Origin: Prevotellaceae bacterium
Lineage (GTDB): Bacteria; Bacteroidota; Bacteroidia; Bacteroidales; Bacteroidaceae
DNA: 40,963 nucleotides
Reading direction: 5' to 3'
Assembly (NCBI GenBank): GCA_022763905.1
Contig: JALERS010000010.1
Location: 1 to 40,963 of the forward strand
Below the pieces are notes generated by a model. The model was not told the DNA's origin. It searched no databases and saw nothing but the letters and a program-made list of their open reading frames with translations. Both the position numbers and the translations under genes were made by a program. Within the stretch, counting starts at the first letter, position 1. Every line of letters starts with the position of its first letter. Shown here piece after piece: positions 8,290-18,491 of the stretch.

Positions 8290-10263
8290 TTATTGATGAT
8301 GCTTGCTCTTGGCTGCCATCATTTCATCAAACAATTTCAATACATCCCCTTTATACCATTCGGGCGATTGAGGCAACCAGGTGAAGCCATAGAATTTGTG
8401 TTCGATTTCGATCTCTTTCCTTATAGCCTCTTCGCTATAGCCGTGGTCTACCATATAGCGAATGACGGATACACGTACCAAACTCTCTTCAATGACACTC
8501 TGCCAAGTACCGTAACCTATGGAATTGAGTTGCTTGCGGTGTTGTTTCAATAGGGATTTCCCTATTTTCTTATAGCGTTTGGGAACAGAGATGTAGGAAT
8601 GGCAAAATTCATGTACCAGGATTTTGTCCTCTTCGCTGTCACGATTGTAGATGGGAGAACCATCTGGAGCTTCTGCATAGAGCATAACAGCAATCTTCTC
8701 AGGTTTCTTCCCAGGAAGAGCGCGCTCAATGCCGAAACTTCCAGCCCCGTTGTTGAGTCCTGGAATTATACTGAAATCGGCAGAATGACAGGTACCGAAG
8801 AAATTGTCTAGCCAGTCTAGGTCGATATAGTCTCCGATGTTGATACGGGCGGCATTCACTGCAGCTTGGTAGGTATCCGTATGACGGGCATAGAAGTCAT
8901 GGAACCGGCTTTGCTGGTAAAAGTCGGAGAGTAACGGCAGAAAAGCCTTGATAGCCTTGTTGGGCCAACGGTCGTAGGTCTTGTTGGCACCTTTGGGGAC
9001 GACAAAACCGTCAGATGTCCATTGGATGTGTAGTCCCATCCAGGGGATGGCATCATAAGAGATGCCATAGACAGGAAGTTGGCGCTTCATCCATATGACG
9101 GCTGGATGATTCTGGAAGGCACTGAAACAAGAGTCACAATCCCGTTGGTATCTAGGAGCCAGTGTATCGGCAAAGATGGAGTTGTCAGCCAGGCGTCCAA
9201 TCACTTCCATCAGTTCTACGTATTCAGAGGTACTTACAGAAGGATGTCGGGTCGTGAATTTGCCGATGAACCGCATGAGGCGACGTGTGTATTCCTTGTC
9301 GGATGCGGGCGATGTAAAGTCATCACAGATGAAATGCTGGTCGCCCGCTACCGTGAACGTGTCAATGTCAGCAGTATAATGCTGGGCTTCAGCCAATATC
9401 TTTTCAAAGCATAAGAAGGGTACCTGACTGTCCTGACGGCTGTGCATCAGCAGTAAAGGACGATTGTTCAAAAAGGGAAGGGCTTTGACAGGAGAGGAGG
9501 AAAGAGCCTTGGTGCCATACTTGTGTGCAATCAAGGTGTTGATGGACTCGTCTGGATGGTTGTCGGGAACCATGGGAAGCACTTGCTTGTGATGATAGAG
9601 GAGAAAGTCTTCAAAACTGGAATAGGCTGACAGGCAAATCAGAGCGTCGATATCCTCATTGTCGGAGATAGAACGGATGGCAACTCCTCCACCCATGGAT
9701 ACACCCATCAGTATGACGGGTATTCCCTGATAGCGGGATTGACGGTTGATGTAATCTGTAACCGCTTTGACATCCAACGTCTCCTCGTAACCTATACAGA
9801 TGCGGTCTCCGTCACTCTTGCCATGACCTCTGAGGTCGGGCATGATAGTGGCTATACCTGACTGATAGAATAAGGCGGCATGACCATAATAGGCAGTGAC
9901 GGAAGGATTCTCGATACCTGAAAGGCAGATGATAACTGCCCGAGGTTTGTCAGGACTGATTTCATAAGCAAAGATATTGTATCCATCCTGAGTCTTGAGA
10001 TGTAGCGAGTCGGGCGCAGGAAGACCGAAGTCACGCGCATCATATATCTTCTGGTAATGGACATGCTTGTCCAGTAATAGGGTGAGTACTTGGGAAGCTG
10101 ACTTCAGCCATGGTTGCTCCTCCTGACAGAAAACTTGCTGTTGGCCCCGTGCAGGTACTGAGGGGGATAGCATAATAGTCAGAACTGGTAGGAAAGCAAC
10201 TATCCGATGGTGTCTACAGGATAGCAGGGAGGAAAACAGTTGAAAGGAAAAAAATGAGTTCAT
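8290..10263 (-). CDS. Alpha/beta hydrolase fused to a DUF4932-like (HExxH) domain
   Basis: N-terminal half: PDLRGHGKSDGDR and nucleophile elbow GVSMGGG. C-terminal half: ILVHEFCHSYIS (HExxH). Confidence 0.78.
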   Translation of the reverse strand: MNSFFSFQLFSSLLSCRHHRIVAFLPVLTIMLSPSVPARGQQQVFCQEEQPWLKSASQVLTLLLDKHVHYQKIYDARDFGLPAPDSLHLKTQDGYNIFAYEISPDKPRAVIICLSGIENPSVTAYYGHAALFYQSGIATIMPDLRGHGKSDGDRICIGYEETLDVKAVTDYINRQSRYQGIPVILMGVSMGGGVAIRSISDNEDIDALICLSAYSSFEDFLLYHHKQVLPMVPDNHPDESINTLIAHKYGTKALSSSPVKALPFLNNRPLLLMHSRQDSQVPFLCFEKILAEAQHYTADIDTFTVAGDQHFICDDFTSPASDKEYTRRLMRFIGKFTTRHPSVSTSEYVELMEVIGRLADNSIFADTLAPRYQRDCDSCFSAFQNHPAVIWMKRQLPVYGISYDAIPWMGLHIQWTSDGFVVPKGANKTYDRWPNKAIKAFLPLLSDFYQQSRFHDFYARHTDTYQAAVNAARINIGDYIDLDWLDNFFGTCHSADFSIIPGLNNGAGSFGIERALPGKKPEKIAVMLYAEAPDGSPIYNRDSEEDKILVHEFCHSYISVPKRYKKIGKSLLKQHRKQLNSIGYGTWQSVIEESLVRVSVIRYMVDHGYSEEAIRKEIEIEHKFYGFTWLPQSPEWYKGDVLKLFDEMMAAKSKHHQ

Positions 10264-10341
10264 GGATTAAACAGAGGTAAATAATCAGAAATAGGAGGAG
10301 ATAATATAAGTTGATTGTATAGGTTCAGTAGAAGAGGAATT

Positions 10342-10707
10342 CTAGGACTGTTGGCTCAAGGATGCCAGATTGTCCAAAACTTGAGGATTGTTTTGGACGA
10401 TTTCTCCCAATACCGGGCAACTTGGATGGACAGGGCATTCAACGCAAGTGGAATAATGTCGGGAGTGTACGCAGAGGCGTATTTTGCATAGATTACTACA
10501 GTAATAGGTCTTGCAGCCTGCTATGCGGCATCCTGTACAGTTGATGTCTTCTGTCTTGATTTCAGGAGCATGGTTCCATTCTGCCCATTGGCGAGCTACT
10601 TTCTCTCGCAAAGTATCATCGTTGTTAATTGTGGCCAGACGGGCTTCGCATTGACTGCAGTCCAAGCCACAGCAGGCTATTAACAGATTGTTGGAAGTAT
10701 GAGGCAT
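10342..10707 (-). CDS. Cysteine-rich DUF3795-type protein
   Basis: LLIACCGLDCSQCEA...NCTGCRIAGCKTYYCSNLCKIRLCVHSRHYSTCVEC pattern. Confidence 0.75.
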   Translation of the reverse strand: MPHTSNNLLIACCGLDCSQCEARLATINNDDTLREKVARQWAEWNHAPEIKTEDINCTGCRIAGCKTYYCSNLCKIRLCVHSRHYSTCVECPVHPSCPVLGEIVQNNPQVLDNLASLSQQS

Positions 10708-10851
10708 TGAGAAGAGATGGGTTTTAAGATGGAATTAGGGCGGAAAACAGAAAATCTGTGAGTGTTTACAGGAGAACAGATGGAAATCAACCACAGATAT
10801 TGCTGCTTTTTCCATATTGTCGTACCAGTTTGTAGGGACAGTGCTGGCGGC

Positions 10852-11175
10852 TCAGCCAATGGGTGATTGCCTGAAGCATTCCTGAACCTGATTGCAATCG
10901 GGATTCATGAGGGAGGAATGTTCTTCTTGGGAGCTACTGAGAAACTCTGGCAACAGGGACATGGAGACTTTATGTCTCTGTGATAGTAGGTAAGCATTTT
11001 CTTTGCTGACAATAGCAGTCACGGAACACCCGTTGGCTTTATCCTCGTAGTCTGTATGCTCCAAGGCTATCAGTAGGTTCATGTCGGTATTGAATCCTAC
11101 ATAGAGGTCTTCAACAATGATCTGGTCCTCATCAGAACTTATGATATGGGAACTTTTCCAAAGTTTGTGTACCAT
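10852..11175 (-). CDS. Small hypothetical protein
   Basis: 107-aa ORF in a sensible intergenic position on the same strand as its neighbours; no family recognised. Confidence 0.45.
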   Translation of the reverse strand: MVHKLWKSSHIISSDEDQIIVEDLYVGFNTDMNLLIALEHTDYEDKANGCSVTAIVSKENAYLLSQRHKVSMSLLPEFLSSSQEEHSSLMNPDCNQVQECFRQSPIG

Positions 11176-11315
11176 TGTTCTTTCAAGTGTAGACGCTTTG
11201 TAAAGGGGAGTAAAATATATGTCAGCCTACGTGTCCATCTCGTAAATGAGAGGGGGAAGTACCCTTAAAACAGATATCGGGGTATTTTGTTTCAGAGAAA
11301 CAACCCCGATAAAAG

Positions 11316-11388
11316 TCGGAAAGAGGCGACTCGAACGCCCGACCCCTACGTCCCGAACGTAGTGCGCTACCAACTGCGCTACTTTCCG
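11316..11388 (-). tRNA. tRNA-Pro (anticodon CGG)
   Basis: Folds by eye: acceptor CGGAAAG/CTTTCCG, D arm GCGC AGTTGGTA GCGC, anticodon stem CTACG/CGTAG with loop TTCGGGA, T arm GGGCG TTCGAGT CGCCT. No encoded CCA. Confidence 0.93.
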
Positions 11389-11520
11389 AAAACGATGCAA
11401 AGTTAGCAAAAAAGAAGGAAATCAGCGATTTTGCCTTTATCTTTTTTGAGAGGTTGTAATAGGCTTATGTTTCCTGCATGGTTGGGACGGACAGCCAGGG
11501 CAGTAACGAAGAGGGGGGAA

Positions 11521-13692
11521 TCAATATGAAATGTTCAGTTTTTGGGCGTGATAACCACTGGGAGTCTGTATTCTGACAATATAGGTACCTTTCTGAAACG
11601 GAGAGATTTCCAATGAGTTTTGACAGGTAGAGGCGATGCAACGACCATTCACGTCAAACAGAGAAATCTGCATGGCAGTACCGCTGTAAGAAAGGATGCG
11701 GTCAGTGAGAGTCAGTCCGGGAATGTGCATCTGTGTCTTCTGAATGGCAGAAGGAGAGCCTGTATAGGTCATAGTGTAGCATGCAACGCCATTTCCTGGT
11801 ACATATAGATAGATGGATGCAGTATCAGCACTGGCATTGACAGTGCAGGTGGCAAGGGCTTCGTTGTGCGTGTTATTGATGTTCCCAAAACCGTTTTGGG
11901 GTATCTTCCATAGAGGCAAGGCTGATGAGAGAAGGGAAGGATGGCTGATAGAGGCTATGCAGAAGCGATATCCAGTGGAAGATGTATAGTCATCGGAAGG
12001 ATAGACTATGAAATGTTTCCCCTTGAGGGAGAATGTACAACAACCATTAGTCTTCATGCCCTCTTCACTCGGAAGAGCCTCGGTGCTCAGTGTACTGGCT
12101 ATGGCTCCGGTTTTGAAATTGTAAAGGGTGGGATAGATATTACTGCCGTTGACCAGCACTAAGGTATCATTAATAGGCAAGAGACGGGTATTCAGTCCGA
12201 AACTGGTAGCACTGGTCGGACAATAGGATTGGGCAGTTATGGATGTTTCATCTGTTAATGTCCCGCCTAGAAAGGTAAATCTGTAGATAGTACCTTTGCT
12301 GTTGACGGGTACCCATACATCAAAGTCTCCTTTTTCTACATCCCCGCTGATATGACAACAGTCAGTTCTGACGACGGAGGCAGTTTTGATGGAGGCACGC
12401 TGAACGGCTTGGCCTGTGATAGGGTCTATCTGGTGGATGATTAATGGTGCCGTGGAAAGGGAGATGGTATAGTTGTATGTGAGCAGATGTCCAGCATCGT
12501 CGACAGTGATGTCATTGCAGGGATATGTCTTGACATTGATGGAAGGGTCAAGGGTAAGTGTTCCCAGATAGTCACCGGAAGATGCCTCGTAGCGGTAGAG
12601 GAAACTAGGTGATGACATTGTATTGGATTGGCGTTCGGCAGAATAGAGGATGCCTTCGGGGGTGAGACAAAGACCTCTGTTGTAAGTGGCATCGCCTATA
12701 TGGAAATTGTAGTGAGGATCATTGACAGACCTTATCCATTTACATTCCAAATGGGTATCTGCTGTAGATGTATAGGTGACAGTATCTGTCCATGTCAAGG
12801 GAATCTGTACATCTGCATATAGAGGATAGTGGTCGGATATCCAACGGATACCATATTCTTCACTATTATCTACCCGATAGGTCTTGAAGATAAGATTGCG
12901 TCCATAGATATGGTCAAGTGTCTTCAGGTTGTTTTCACGGAATCCGTTATAGGTAACTTTCAGCGGTCCGTCGCTTTCCGGAGCTGTAACGGCAGCATCG
13001 TGCATACAGGATAGTAGTGTATCTAGACGGGAATCTCCATATTGCAGATTGAGGTCACCACAGAGAATGACAGGGTCGTTGATGCCGGTTTCTTTCATGA
13101 TGCTGGTGACAATCATGTCAGAACATTTCTGTTTGCCAATATCGCCCGAAGGGAAAAAGTGGGTGTTGTATACCCAAAATGTCTTGCCTTTTCCTTCGCC
13201 GTTAGCTACAAGGGATTTGAACTGGGCAAGGATAGTAATCTTAGGAGTTCCAGCGTCCCAGGAATAGGAGGATACATAGGGTGTTTCGCTAAACCAGAAA
13301 TACTTCCATTGCAGGCATTCAAACTTGTCCTTACGATACATGATAAGGTCACGCTGGCCTCCATTGGATTCTATGCCGTCCTTGGGATATAGTACCTGCG
13401 CATATGAAGGCAATTGTTCGGCTAGCCAAGAGCATTGCTTCTTGCGGGCTTCCTGAACGCAGATGATATCAGGAGCATCCGCTTTGATCATCTTGACAAC
13501 CGCATCGCGGCGGTCCAACCAACTATAGCCAACTGTCTCGGATTCATTGAATACGTCCCAACCTTGTAGGATGTTGAACTGCATAACCCTGAAATTGAGA
13601 GTTCTGCTGTCATCATCTATCTTCGGGGATTGGCCATACGAAGGTAGATACAGAAATGAGAGAAAACTGATGAGAGTATAGAAATACTTCAT
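11521..13692 (-). CDS. Secreted endonuclease/exonuclease/phosphatase-family protein with a T9SS type A C-terminal sorting domain
   Basis: Signal peptide; FRVMQFNILQGWD, CVQEARKKQ, CGDLNLQYGDSR and WISDHYPLYADV motifs; tail ISLFDVNGRCIAS...LEISPFQKGTYIVRIQTPSGYHAQKLNIS. Confidence 0.82.
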   Translation of the reverse strand: MKYFYTLISFLSFLYLPSYGQSPKIDDDSRTLNFRVMQFNILQGWDVFNESETVGYSWLDRRDAVVKMIKADAPDIICVQEARKKQCSWLAEQLPSYAQVLYPKDGIESNGGQRDLIMYRKDKFECLQWKYFWFSETPYVSSYSWDAGTPKITILAQFKSLVANGEGKGKTFWVYNTHFFPSGDIGKQKCSDMIVTSIMKETGINDPVILCGDLNLQYGDSRLDTLLSCMHDAAVTAPESDGPLKVTYNGFRENNLKTLDHIYGRNLIFKTYRVDNSEEYGIRWISDHYPLYADVQIPLTWTDTVTYTSTADTHLECKWIRSVNDPHYNFHIGDATYNRGLCLTPEGILYSAERQSNTMSSPSFLYRYEASSGDYLGTLTLDPSINVKTYPCNDITVDDAGHLLTYNYTISLSTAPLIIHQIDPITGQAVQRASIKTASVVRTDCCHISGDVEKGDFDVWVPVNSKGTIYRFTFLGGTLTDETSITAQSYCPTSATSFGLNTRLLPINDTLVLVNGSNIYPTLYNFKTGAIASTLSTEALPSEEGMKTNGCCTFSLKGKHFIVYPSDDYTSSTGYRFCIASISHPSLLSSALPLWKIPQNGFGNINNTHNEALATCTVNASADTASIYLYVPGNGVACYTMTYTGSPSAIQKTQMHIPGLTLTDRILSYSGTAMQISLFDVNGRCIASTCQNSLEISPFQKGTYIVRIQTPSGYHAQKLNISY

Positions 13693-13856
13693 AAAAATGA
13701 TTCTTTATGGTTGAATATAGGTAAATGGAGAAAGGAGGAGAATCAATACAAAACCGTCTCTTAACATCAGAGCCTCCCATGCAAAGGCAATTATGCCATT
13801 GCTGAAAGTGCAGCCAATGAAAAGGGACGGATTCCTAGTGGTGGTTGTGTATACTT

Positions 13857-14018
13857 TTAGTCTTCAGGTGAGAATTCGTCTTTGCCTACTTGGCAGAGAG
13901 GACAAACCCAGTCAGCAGGAAGGTCTTCAAAAGGAGTACCTGGCTGGATGCCGTTGTCGGGGTCACCTACTGCGGGATCGTATTCATATCCACATACATC
14001 ACAAATGTACTTTTTCAT
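13857..14018 (-). CDS. Rubredoxin
   Basis: Minus-strand translation [53 protein letters not shown]; two CxxCG/CPLC iron-binding motifs. 53 aa, absent from the ORF track. Confidence 0.96.
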   Translation of the reverse strand: MKKYICDVCGYEYDPAVGDPDNGIQPGTPFEDLPADWVCPLCQVGKDEFSPED

Positions 14019-14053
14019 AATGATTGTTTATTAGGGTTGTTGAATAGGGAAGT

Positions 14054-14683
14054 TTATCGGTCAAAACTGACTTTGTTGTTTTGGGGGTCTACTAGGCAGC
14101 GAACGGCGGCAAAAGCTTCCTGTCCGTTAGAGTCTTTTTGGAAAAACGAGAGGAAAAAGGATGTGGTGACCTTGCCGATTTCCTCAGTGTCATTGAATGC
14201 TTCGTCTCCGGCGGGTACTGATTCACTGATGGTGTAGTCATAAATGGCTTTGAATTTTCCGCCTTCAGGAATGAGTTTTTTGGCCTGATTAATCTGGTCA
14301 AGAACTTTGTCGGCATCAAAGTGGGTAATGTCAATGCCCTTCACGTTTTTGTAGATGGGAGCCTCGAAGGTGTGAGGAAGATGTTCCATAGGAAGAGCCT
14401 GACAGTTGCCGGTAAGGAGTATCTTGAGAGAATAGGCCATGTCTTTATCGCTGACTACCTTGATAGTGAGGGTTTCCAAACGATTGCCATGTTCCTGTGA
14501 ACATTCGAATTTCATGTAATAGACTTTCTCAGTAGCAGGGTCTACTGATTTGAGAATGAGTTTGACCGCTTCTGCATAACCTTCTTTTGTGTCAGCGTCA
14601 TACGCTGTACCACCGGCATGGCATGACCACATGGCAATGAGAGCTATGGCCAATGCAAGCATTGAAATGATTCTTGTTTTCAT
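14054..14683 (-). CDS. Hypothetical lipoprotein
   Basis: Signal with lipobox-like MLALAIALIAMWSCHAGG. Confidence 0.65.
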   Translation of the reverse strand: MKTRIISMLALAIALIAMWSCHAGGTAYDADTKEGYAEAVKLILKSVDPATEKVYYMKFECSQEHGNRLETLTIKVVSDKDMAYSLKILLTGNCQALPMEHLPHTFEAPIYKNVKGIDITHFDADKVLDQINQAKKLIPEGGKFKAIYDYTISESVPAGDEAFNDTEEIGKVTTSFFLSFFQKDSNGQEAFAAVRCLVDPQNNKVSFDR

Positions 14684-14779
14684 GGCATCAATGTTTATAT
14701 CGGGTTACGGCGCAAAGATAGCAAAATGTTGTGGAAATGGAAGACACGAGGGAGGGTAACTGCTTTTTTTTTCAAAATA

Positions 14780-14811
14780 TTTGTATCACCATGGGCTTTC
14801 TATTACCTTTG
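14780..14811 (+). promoter_or_regulatory. Bacteroidetes-type promoter (-33 TTTG, -7 TACCTTTG) for xseA
   Basis: TTTG at 14780-14783, 20-bp spacer, TACCTTTG at 14804-14811, just upstream of the ATG at 14819. Confidence 0.6.
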
Positions 14812-14818
14812 CAGGGTA

Positions 14819-16141
14819 ATGATGAATGATATTTATTCCCTTTACCAAATCAATGGATTTGTACGTCAGGTAGTCGAGGAACGTATGAATGAGCTCTTCC
14901 GGGTACAGGCCGAGATAAGTGAAATTAGAATTTCGCAAAAGGGAGCTTGCTTTCTGGAACTAGTAGATAGGGAGTCGGAAGGAGAGGGAAAGATTTGTGC
15001 CAAGGCACGTGCTGTTATCATGCGTCAAGTATTTCCGTTGATTCGGATGCAATTTGAACAGACTACAGGTCAACCGTTGGCTGCTGGCATCAAGGTGTTG
15101 ATGGAGGTGACTGTTTCATTTGATGAATGCTATGGTTATTCGCTGGTGATACATGATATTGACCCTGCCTATACAATGGGTGAGATGGCCTTGCATCGCA
15201 AAAGAATTCTGGAACGTCTTGAAAAGGAAGGCGTGCTGGATATGAACCGTTCTCTGGAAATTCCTGTCTTAATACAGCGGATAGCAATTGTCTCTTCTCC
15301 TACAGCTGCCGGTTATGAGGATTTTTGTCGTCAGTTGGAAGAAAACGAATGGGGATTCAGATTTGATTATCGCTTGTTTCCTGCTACGATGCAGGGAGAG
15401 GAAACAGAAAAGAGTGTGATTGCTGCTTTGGATAGCATAGCCTCCCAAATGGAGGAATGGGATGTGGTAGTCATTATTCGCGGCGGAGGAGCAGTGAGTG
15501 ACTTGAACAGTTTTGATTCTTATGCACTAGCTAACAATTGTGCCCAGTTCCCTCTTCCTGTATTTACGGGAATTGGACATGAACGTGATAGCTCTGTGTT
15601 GGATGAAGTGGCAGCCTTGCATTTTAAGACACCTACTGCAGTGGCAGCTTTCCTGATAGATCATATGCGACAGCAGGCTGACAGAATACAATATCTGTAT
15701 GATAGTCTTCAAGAGGCAGCCCTTCGGAAGATGGAAGAAAAAAGAGACCGACTCAAACGACTCTCACGTGCATTGGAAACCATAGGTCCTTCTTTCCTTC
15801 CTCAACGTAATGCCCTACTACAGCGGTTGTCGGAGAGCATCTTTACTGCTGCCAAACACAGGACGGACTTGGAACAACTGAAGATGGATAACCGCAGTCA
15901 CTATCTTCAACAATGCGTAGAAAAGGTCTTGAATAATAGAAAGCAGCAACTGGAACTCTTGTCAGTGGCTATTGACAAAAACAATCCCCTACGTATCCTT
16001 CAACTGGGGTATAGCCTTACCAGATGCAACGGACATCTGCTTACTGACATTGAAGGCATTCAGCCGGGAGATGTATTGGAGACCCAATTGTTTAAGGGAA
16101 GACTGAAAAGTAGGGTAGAAGATGTGGATGCCAGTTCTTGA
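14819..16141 (+). CDS. xseA: Exodeoxyribonuclease VII large subunit
   Basis: IAIVSSPTAAGYEDF, VVVIIRGGGAVSDLNSFDSYALA, FPLPVFTGIGHERDSSVLDEVA, FKTPTAVAAFLI. Confidence 0.95.
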   Translation: MMNDIYSLYQINGFVRQVVEERMNELFRVQAEISEIRISQKGACFLELVDRESEGEGKICAKARAVIMRQVFPLIRMQFEQTTGQPLAAGIKVLMEVTVSFDECYGYSLVIHDIDPAYTMGEMALHRKRILERLEKEGVLDMNRSLEIPVLIQRIAIVSSPTAAGYEDFCRQLEENEWGFRFDYRLFPATMQGEETEKSVIAALDSIASQMEEWDVVVIIRGGGAVSDLNSFDSYALANNCAQFPLPVFTGIGHERDSSVLDEVAALHFKTPTAVAAFLIDHMRQQADRIQYLYDSLQEAALRKMEEKRDRLKRLSRALETIGPSFLPQRNALLQRLSESIFTAAKHRTDLEQLKMDNRSHYLQQCVEKVLNNRKQQLELLSVAIDKNNPLRILQLGYSLTRCNGHLLTDIEGIQPGDVLETQLFKGRLKSRVEDVDASS

Positions 16142-16222
16142 ATCAGTTTGTTATACCATAATTATATATATACATTATTATTATATAGATATCATCATTG
16201 ATCAACCGACAAGATACCGAAT

Positions 16223-16420
16223 ATGAAAAAAGAATTCTGCTATGAAGAGGCTGTGGAACGGCTCGAGAAAATAGTGGCTGAAATGGAAGACTCCCATCAG
16301 GATATTGATCACCTCATAGATCGACTGAAGGAAGCCAAGGGGCTTATTAAGCAGTGCAAGGAGAAACTGTACAAGATAGACAAGGCTATCAAGGAACTGG
16401 AAGAAGAGGATGAAGAATAA
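16223..16420 (+). CDS. xseB: Exodeoxyribonuclease VII small subunit
   Basis: FCYEEAVERLEKIVAEMED... directly downstream of xseA. Confidence 0.92.
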   Translation: MKKEFCYEEAVERLEKIVAEMEDSHQDIDHLIDRLKEAKGLIKQCKEKLYKIDKAIKELEEEDEE

Positions 16421-16522
16421 TGCAGGAAGAGAGGGATTCCTGTCTTGGCAGTATGAGGTAACGATTCCTCTAAGCCTCTTCCGATGAACAGACGTTAGTC
16501 TGCTTCCTTGGCAGATAGAATA

Positions 16523-16578
16523 ATTCAGGCACGGAATAACAGAAGTACAACAGACTTCTGTTTGTTCCGTGCCTGAAT
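16523..16578. terminator. Bidirectional hairpin between convergent genes
   Basis: ATTCAGGCACGGAA ... TTCCGTGCCTGAAT (14-bp stem) with a second inner stem CAGAAGT/ACTTCTG. Confidence 0.75.
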
Positions 16579-16598
16579 GTGTTTATCAATAACAAGGA

Positions 16599-18446
16599 CT
16601 ATCTGTCCTCAGCCTGATGCCCAGTGCGGTCTACTTGATGATAGAATTGAGTATAAGGCACATCTGTGCGTCCGGCACCTTTCTTCATTAGCTCGACTAA
16701 GTCGCTGAAGTATGAAGTATAGATATCCCTGGGCATGATTTTCTTCTTGGTACAAACATTGGCTGCCAAACCTACCACTTCTCCCATCATGGCACAGGTA
16801 CGCATGACACGTACAGAACCCAATGCTACATGGGTAACAGAAATGTCACGTCCGGCCATGAACATATTGTCAATATCACGAGAATACAGACAACGGTAAG
16901 GGATGGCATAGGGGTCGATAGGCATCAGTTTGCCATAACTCATCCACTCCTCACCGGGATAATCTCTTGAATTCTTCTCCATGGGATAATGCTGGTCAAT
17001 GCGCCAAGTTGTGGTGCAGGTACCATCTTCGTAGGGGATGGGTCGTGTCAAATCCTGTTCTCTAAGGATGAGGTCACCTACAATGCGCCTGCTTTCACGC
17101 TTGCCAGATACATGGGAAACCCATGTCAGATGTGTGCATTCCCAGTCTTCTTTCTTTGCCAGACGGTTCTTGCAGTAAGAGAAGGTAGAATAGGCAACAT
17201 ACATACCATAGTCACGAATCTTTTCGGCATCGGCTACTTGGTCGTCCCGCATGCCTACTTCCCAGTACCAATTGGCACGATGGACTGGTTCAACGGTGTC
17301 TTCGTCCAGACGAAGTCCCCAGTCCAAAGAGTCGGGGAATGTGCAGGGTGTATTCCAGTCTTCACAATACCATTCAATAGATACGCCCATGGTGAAATCG
17401 TCTGCTTTTTCTGGAGCAAGTGTTTCGCCATATAGGCTACGTGATTCGCGTCCCATCATGGTTTCAGCTCCAGCCATTACTGCCAAATGGGCATCACCCG
17501 TACAGTCAGAGAATACATATCCGCTTATCTTGATTCGGTTCTGGCGGGTAGCTTCCACTGCTGTAACGCTCTTTATCTTTTTGCCTTCCATCACCACACC
17601 ATCAACAGTATAACCAGTGAAGAGAGTGATATTCTTTTCTGCCAGTATCACGTCCATTTTCTTCCAGTCTTGATAATGGTGGGCTCCGCGTGCATTTCCG
17701 ATGCGGTCGGGACCTATTTCATTGAGAATATAACCCAAAGAAGGGTAGGGAGCCATGTTGATCTGGCCGCCTAGACCTACTCTCACTTCCGATGAATTGT
17801 TGCCTCCTAATATATAGCGGTCTTGAATCAAGGCTACTTTGGAACCGTAACGTGCTGCAGCTATAGCGGCACATAGACCCGACATGCCTCCGCCTACGAC
17901 AACGAAGTCATATGTCCCTTTATCTTCTGTCGGTTCTGGTAGAAGGGTTTCACGCAGTTTTTTGTATCCATTGAGGCAATCGCAGGGAGCTTGTTCTGCT
18001 TGGGTGAACAGAATGGCATCACAACGTCCGTCCAATCCCATAAGGTCATGAAGAGCAATGGTGTGTTTGCCTTTGGACAGATGGTAGACTCCACCTTTCT
18101 GCCAATACCATTGGGCACGTTCTTTACGGTTGTCTCCTTTTTTGCCTATTCCAAATTCTGCTTCATCAGTTGTTCCGTCCACTTTTACCTGAAAGATACC
18201 GGGAGTTTTCCCTTCACTCCAGAAAGCAGTCCAGTTCTTGGTGCGAACATACATGGTGTAGTCTCCTTCAGAGGGAATGTCAAAAGAAGTTTCTGCATCA
18301 TGGACAAGTGGTGAGCCTAAGCCGTGTGCCATCAGATAGCTGGATCCCATTTGCAATACAAACTGCTGTTCCACTATCCAATCACCTGGATTGTCAAAGC
18401 GGGTAGCCAGTAGCAAAATGGAATTGTCTTTAGAAAAAGCATCCAT
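16599..18446 (-). CDS. FAD-dependent oxidoreductase
   Basis: DFVVVGGGMSGLCAAIAAARYGSKVALIQDR Rossmann motif; LGGNNSSEVRVG; GRDISVTHVALGSVRVMRTCAMMGEVVG. Confidence 0.85.
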   Translation of the reverse strand: MDAFSKDNSILLLATRFDNPGDWIVEQQFVLQMGSSYLMAHGLGSPLVHDAETSFDIPSEGDYTMYVRTKNWTAFWSEGKTPGIFQVKVDGTTDEAEFGIGKKGDNRKERAQWYWQKGGVYHLSKGKHTIALHDLMGLDGRCDAILFTQAEQAPCDCLNGYKKLRETLLPEPTEDKGTYDFVVVGGGMSGLCAAIAAARYGSKVALIQDRYILGGNNSSEVRVGLGGQINMAPYPSLGYILNEIGPDRIGNARGAHHYQDWKKMDVILAEKNITLFTGYTVDGVVMEGKKIKSVTAVEATRQNRIKISGYVFSDCTGDAHLAVMAGAETMMGRESRSLYGETLAPEKADDFTMGVSIEWYCEDWNTPCTFPDSLDWGLRLDEDTVEPVHRANWYWEVGMRDDQVADAEKIRDYGMYVAYSTFSYCKNRLAKKEDWECTHLTWVSHVSGKRESRRIVGDLILREQDLTRPIPYEDGTCTTTWRIDQHYPMEKNSRDYPGEEWMSYGKLMPIDPYAIPYRCLYSRDIDNMFMAGRDISVTHVALGSVRVMRTCAMMGEVVGLAANVCTKKKIMPRDIYTSYFSDLVELMKKGAGRTDVPYTQFYHQVDRTGHQAEDR

Positions 18447-18491
18447 AATTATTAAATATGTAAATTGTTTTGAGAATTATTTGTTAGGGTC

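Noticed and set aside
16523-16578. Long inverted repeat as a mobile element end
   Set aside because: It sits between convergent xseB and the oxidoreductase gene and is best explained as a bidirectional terminator.
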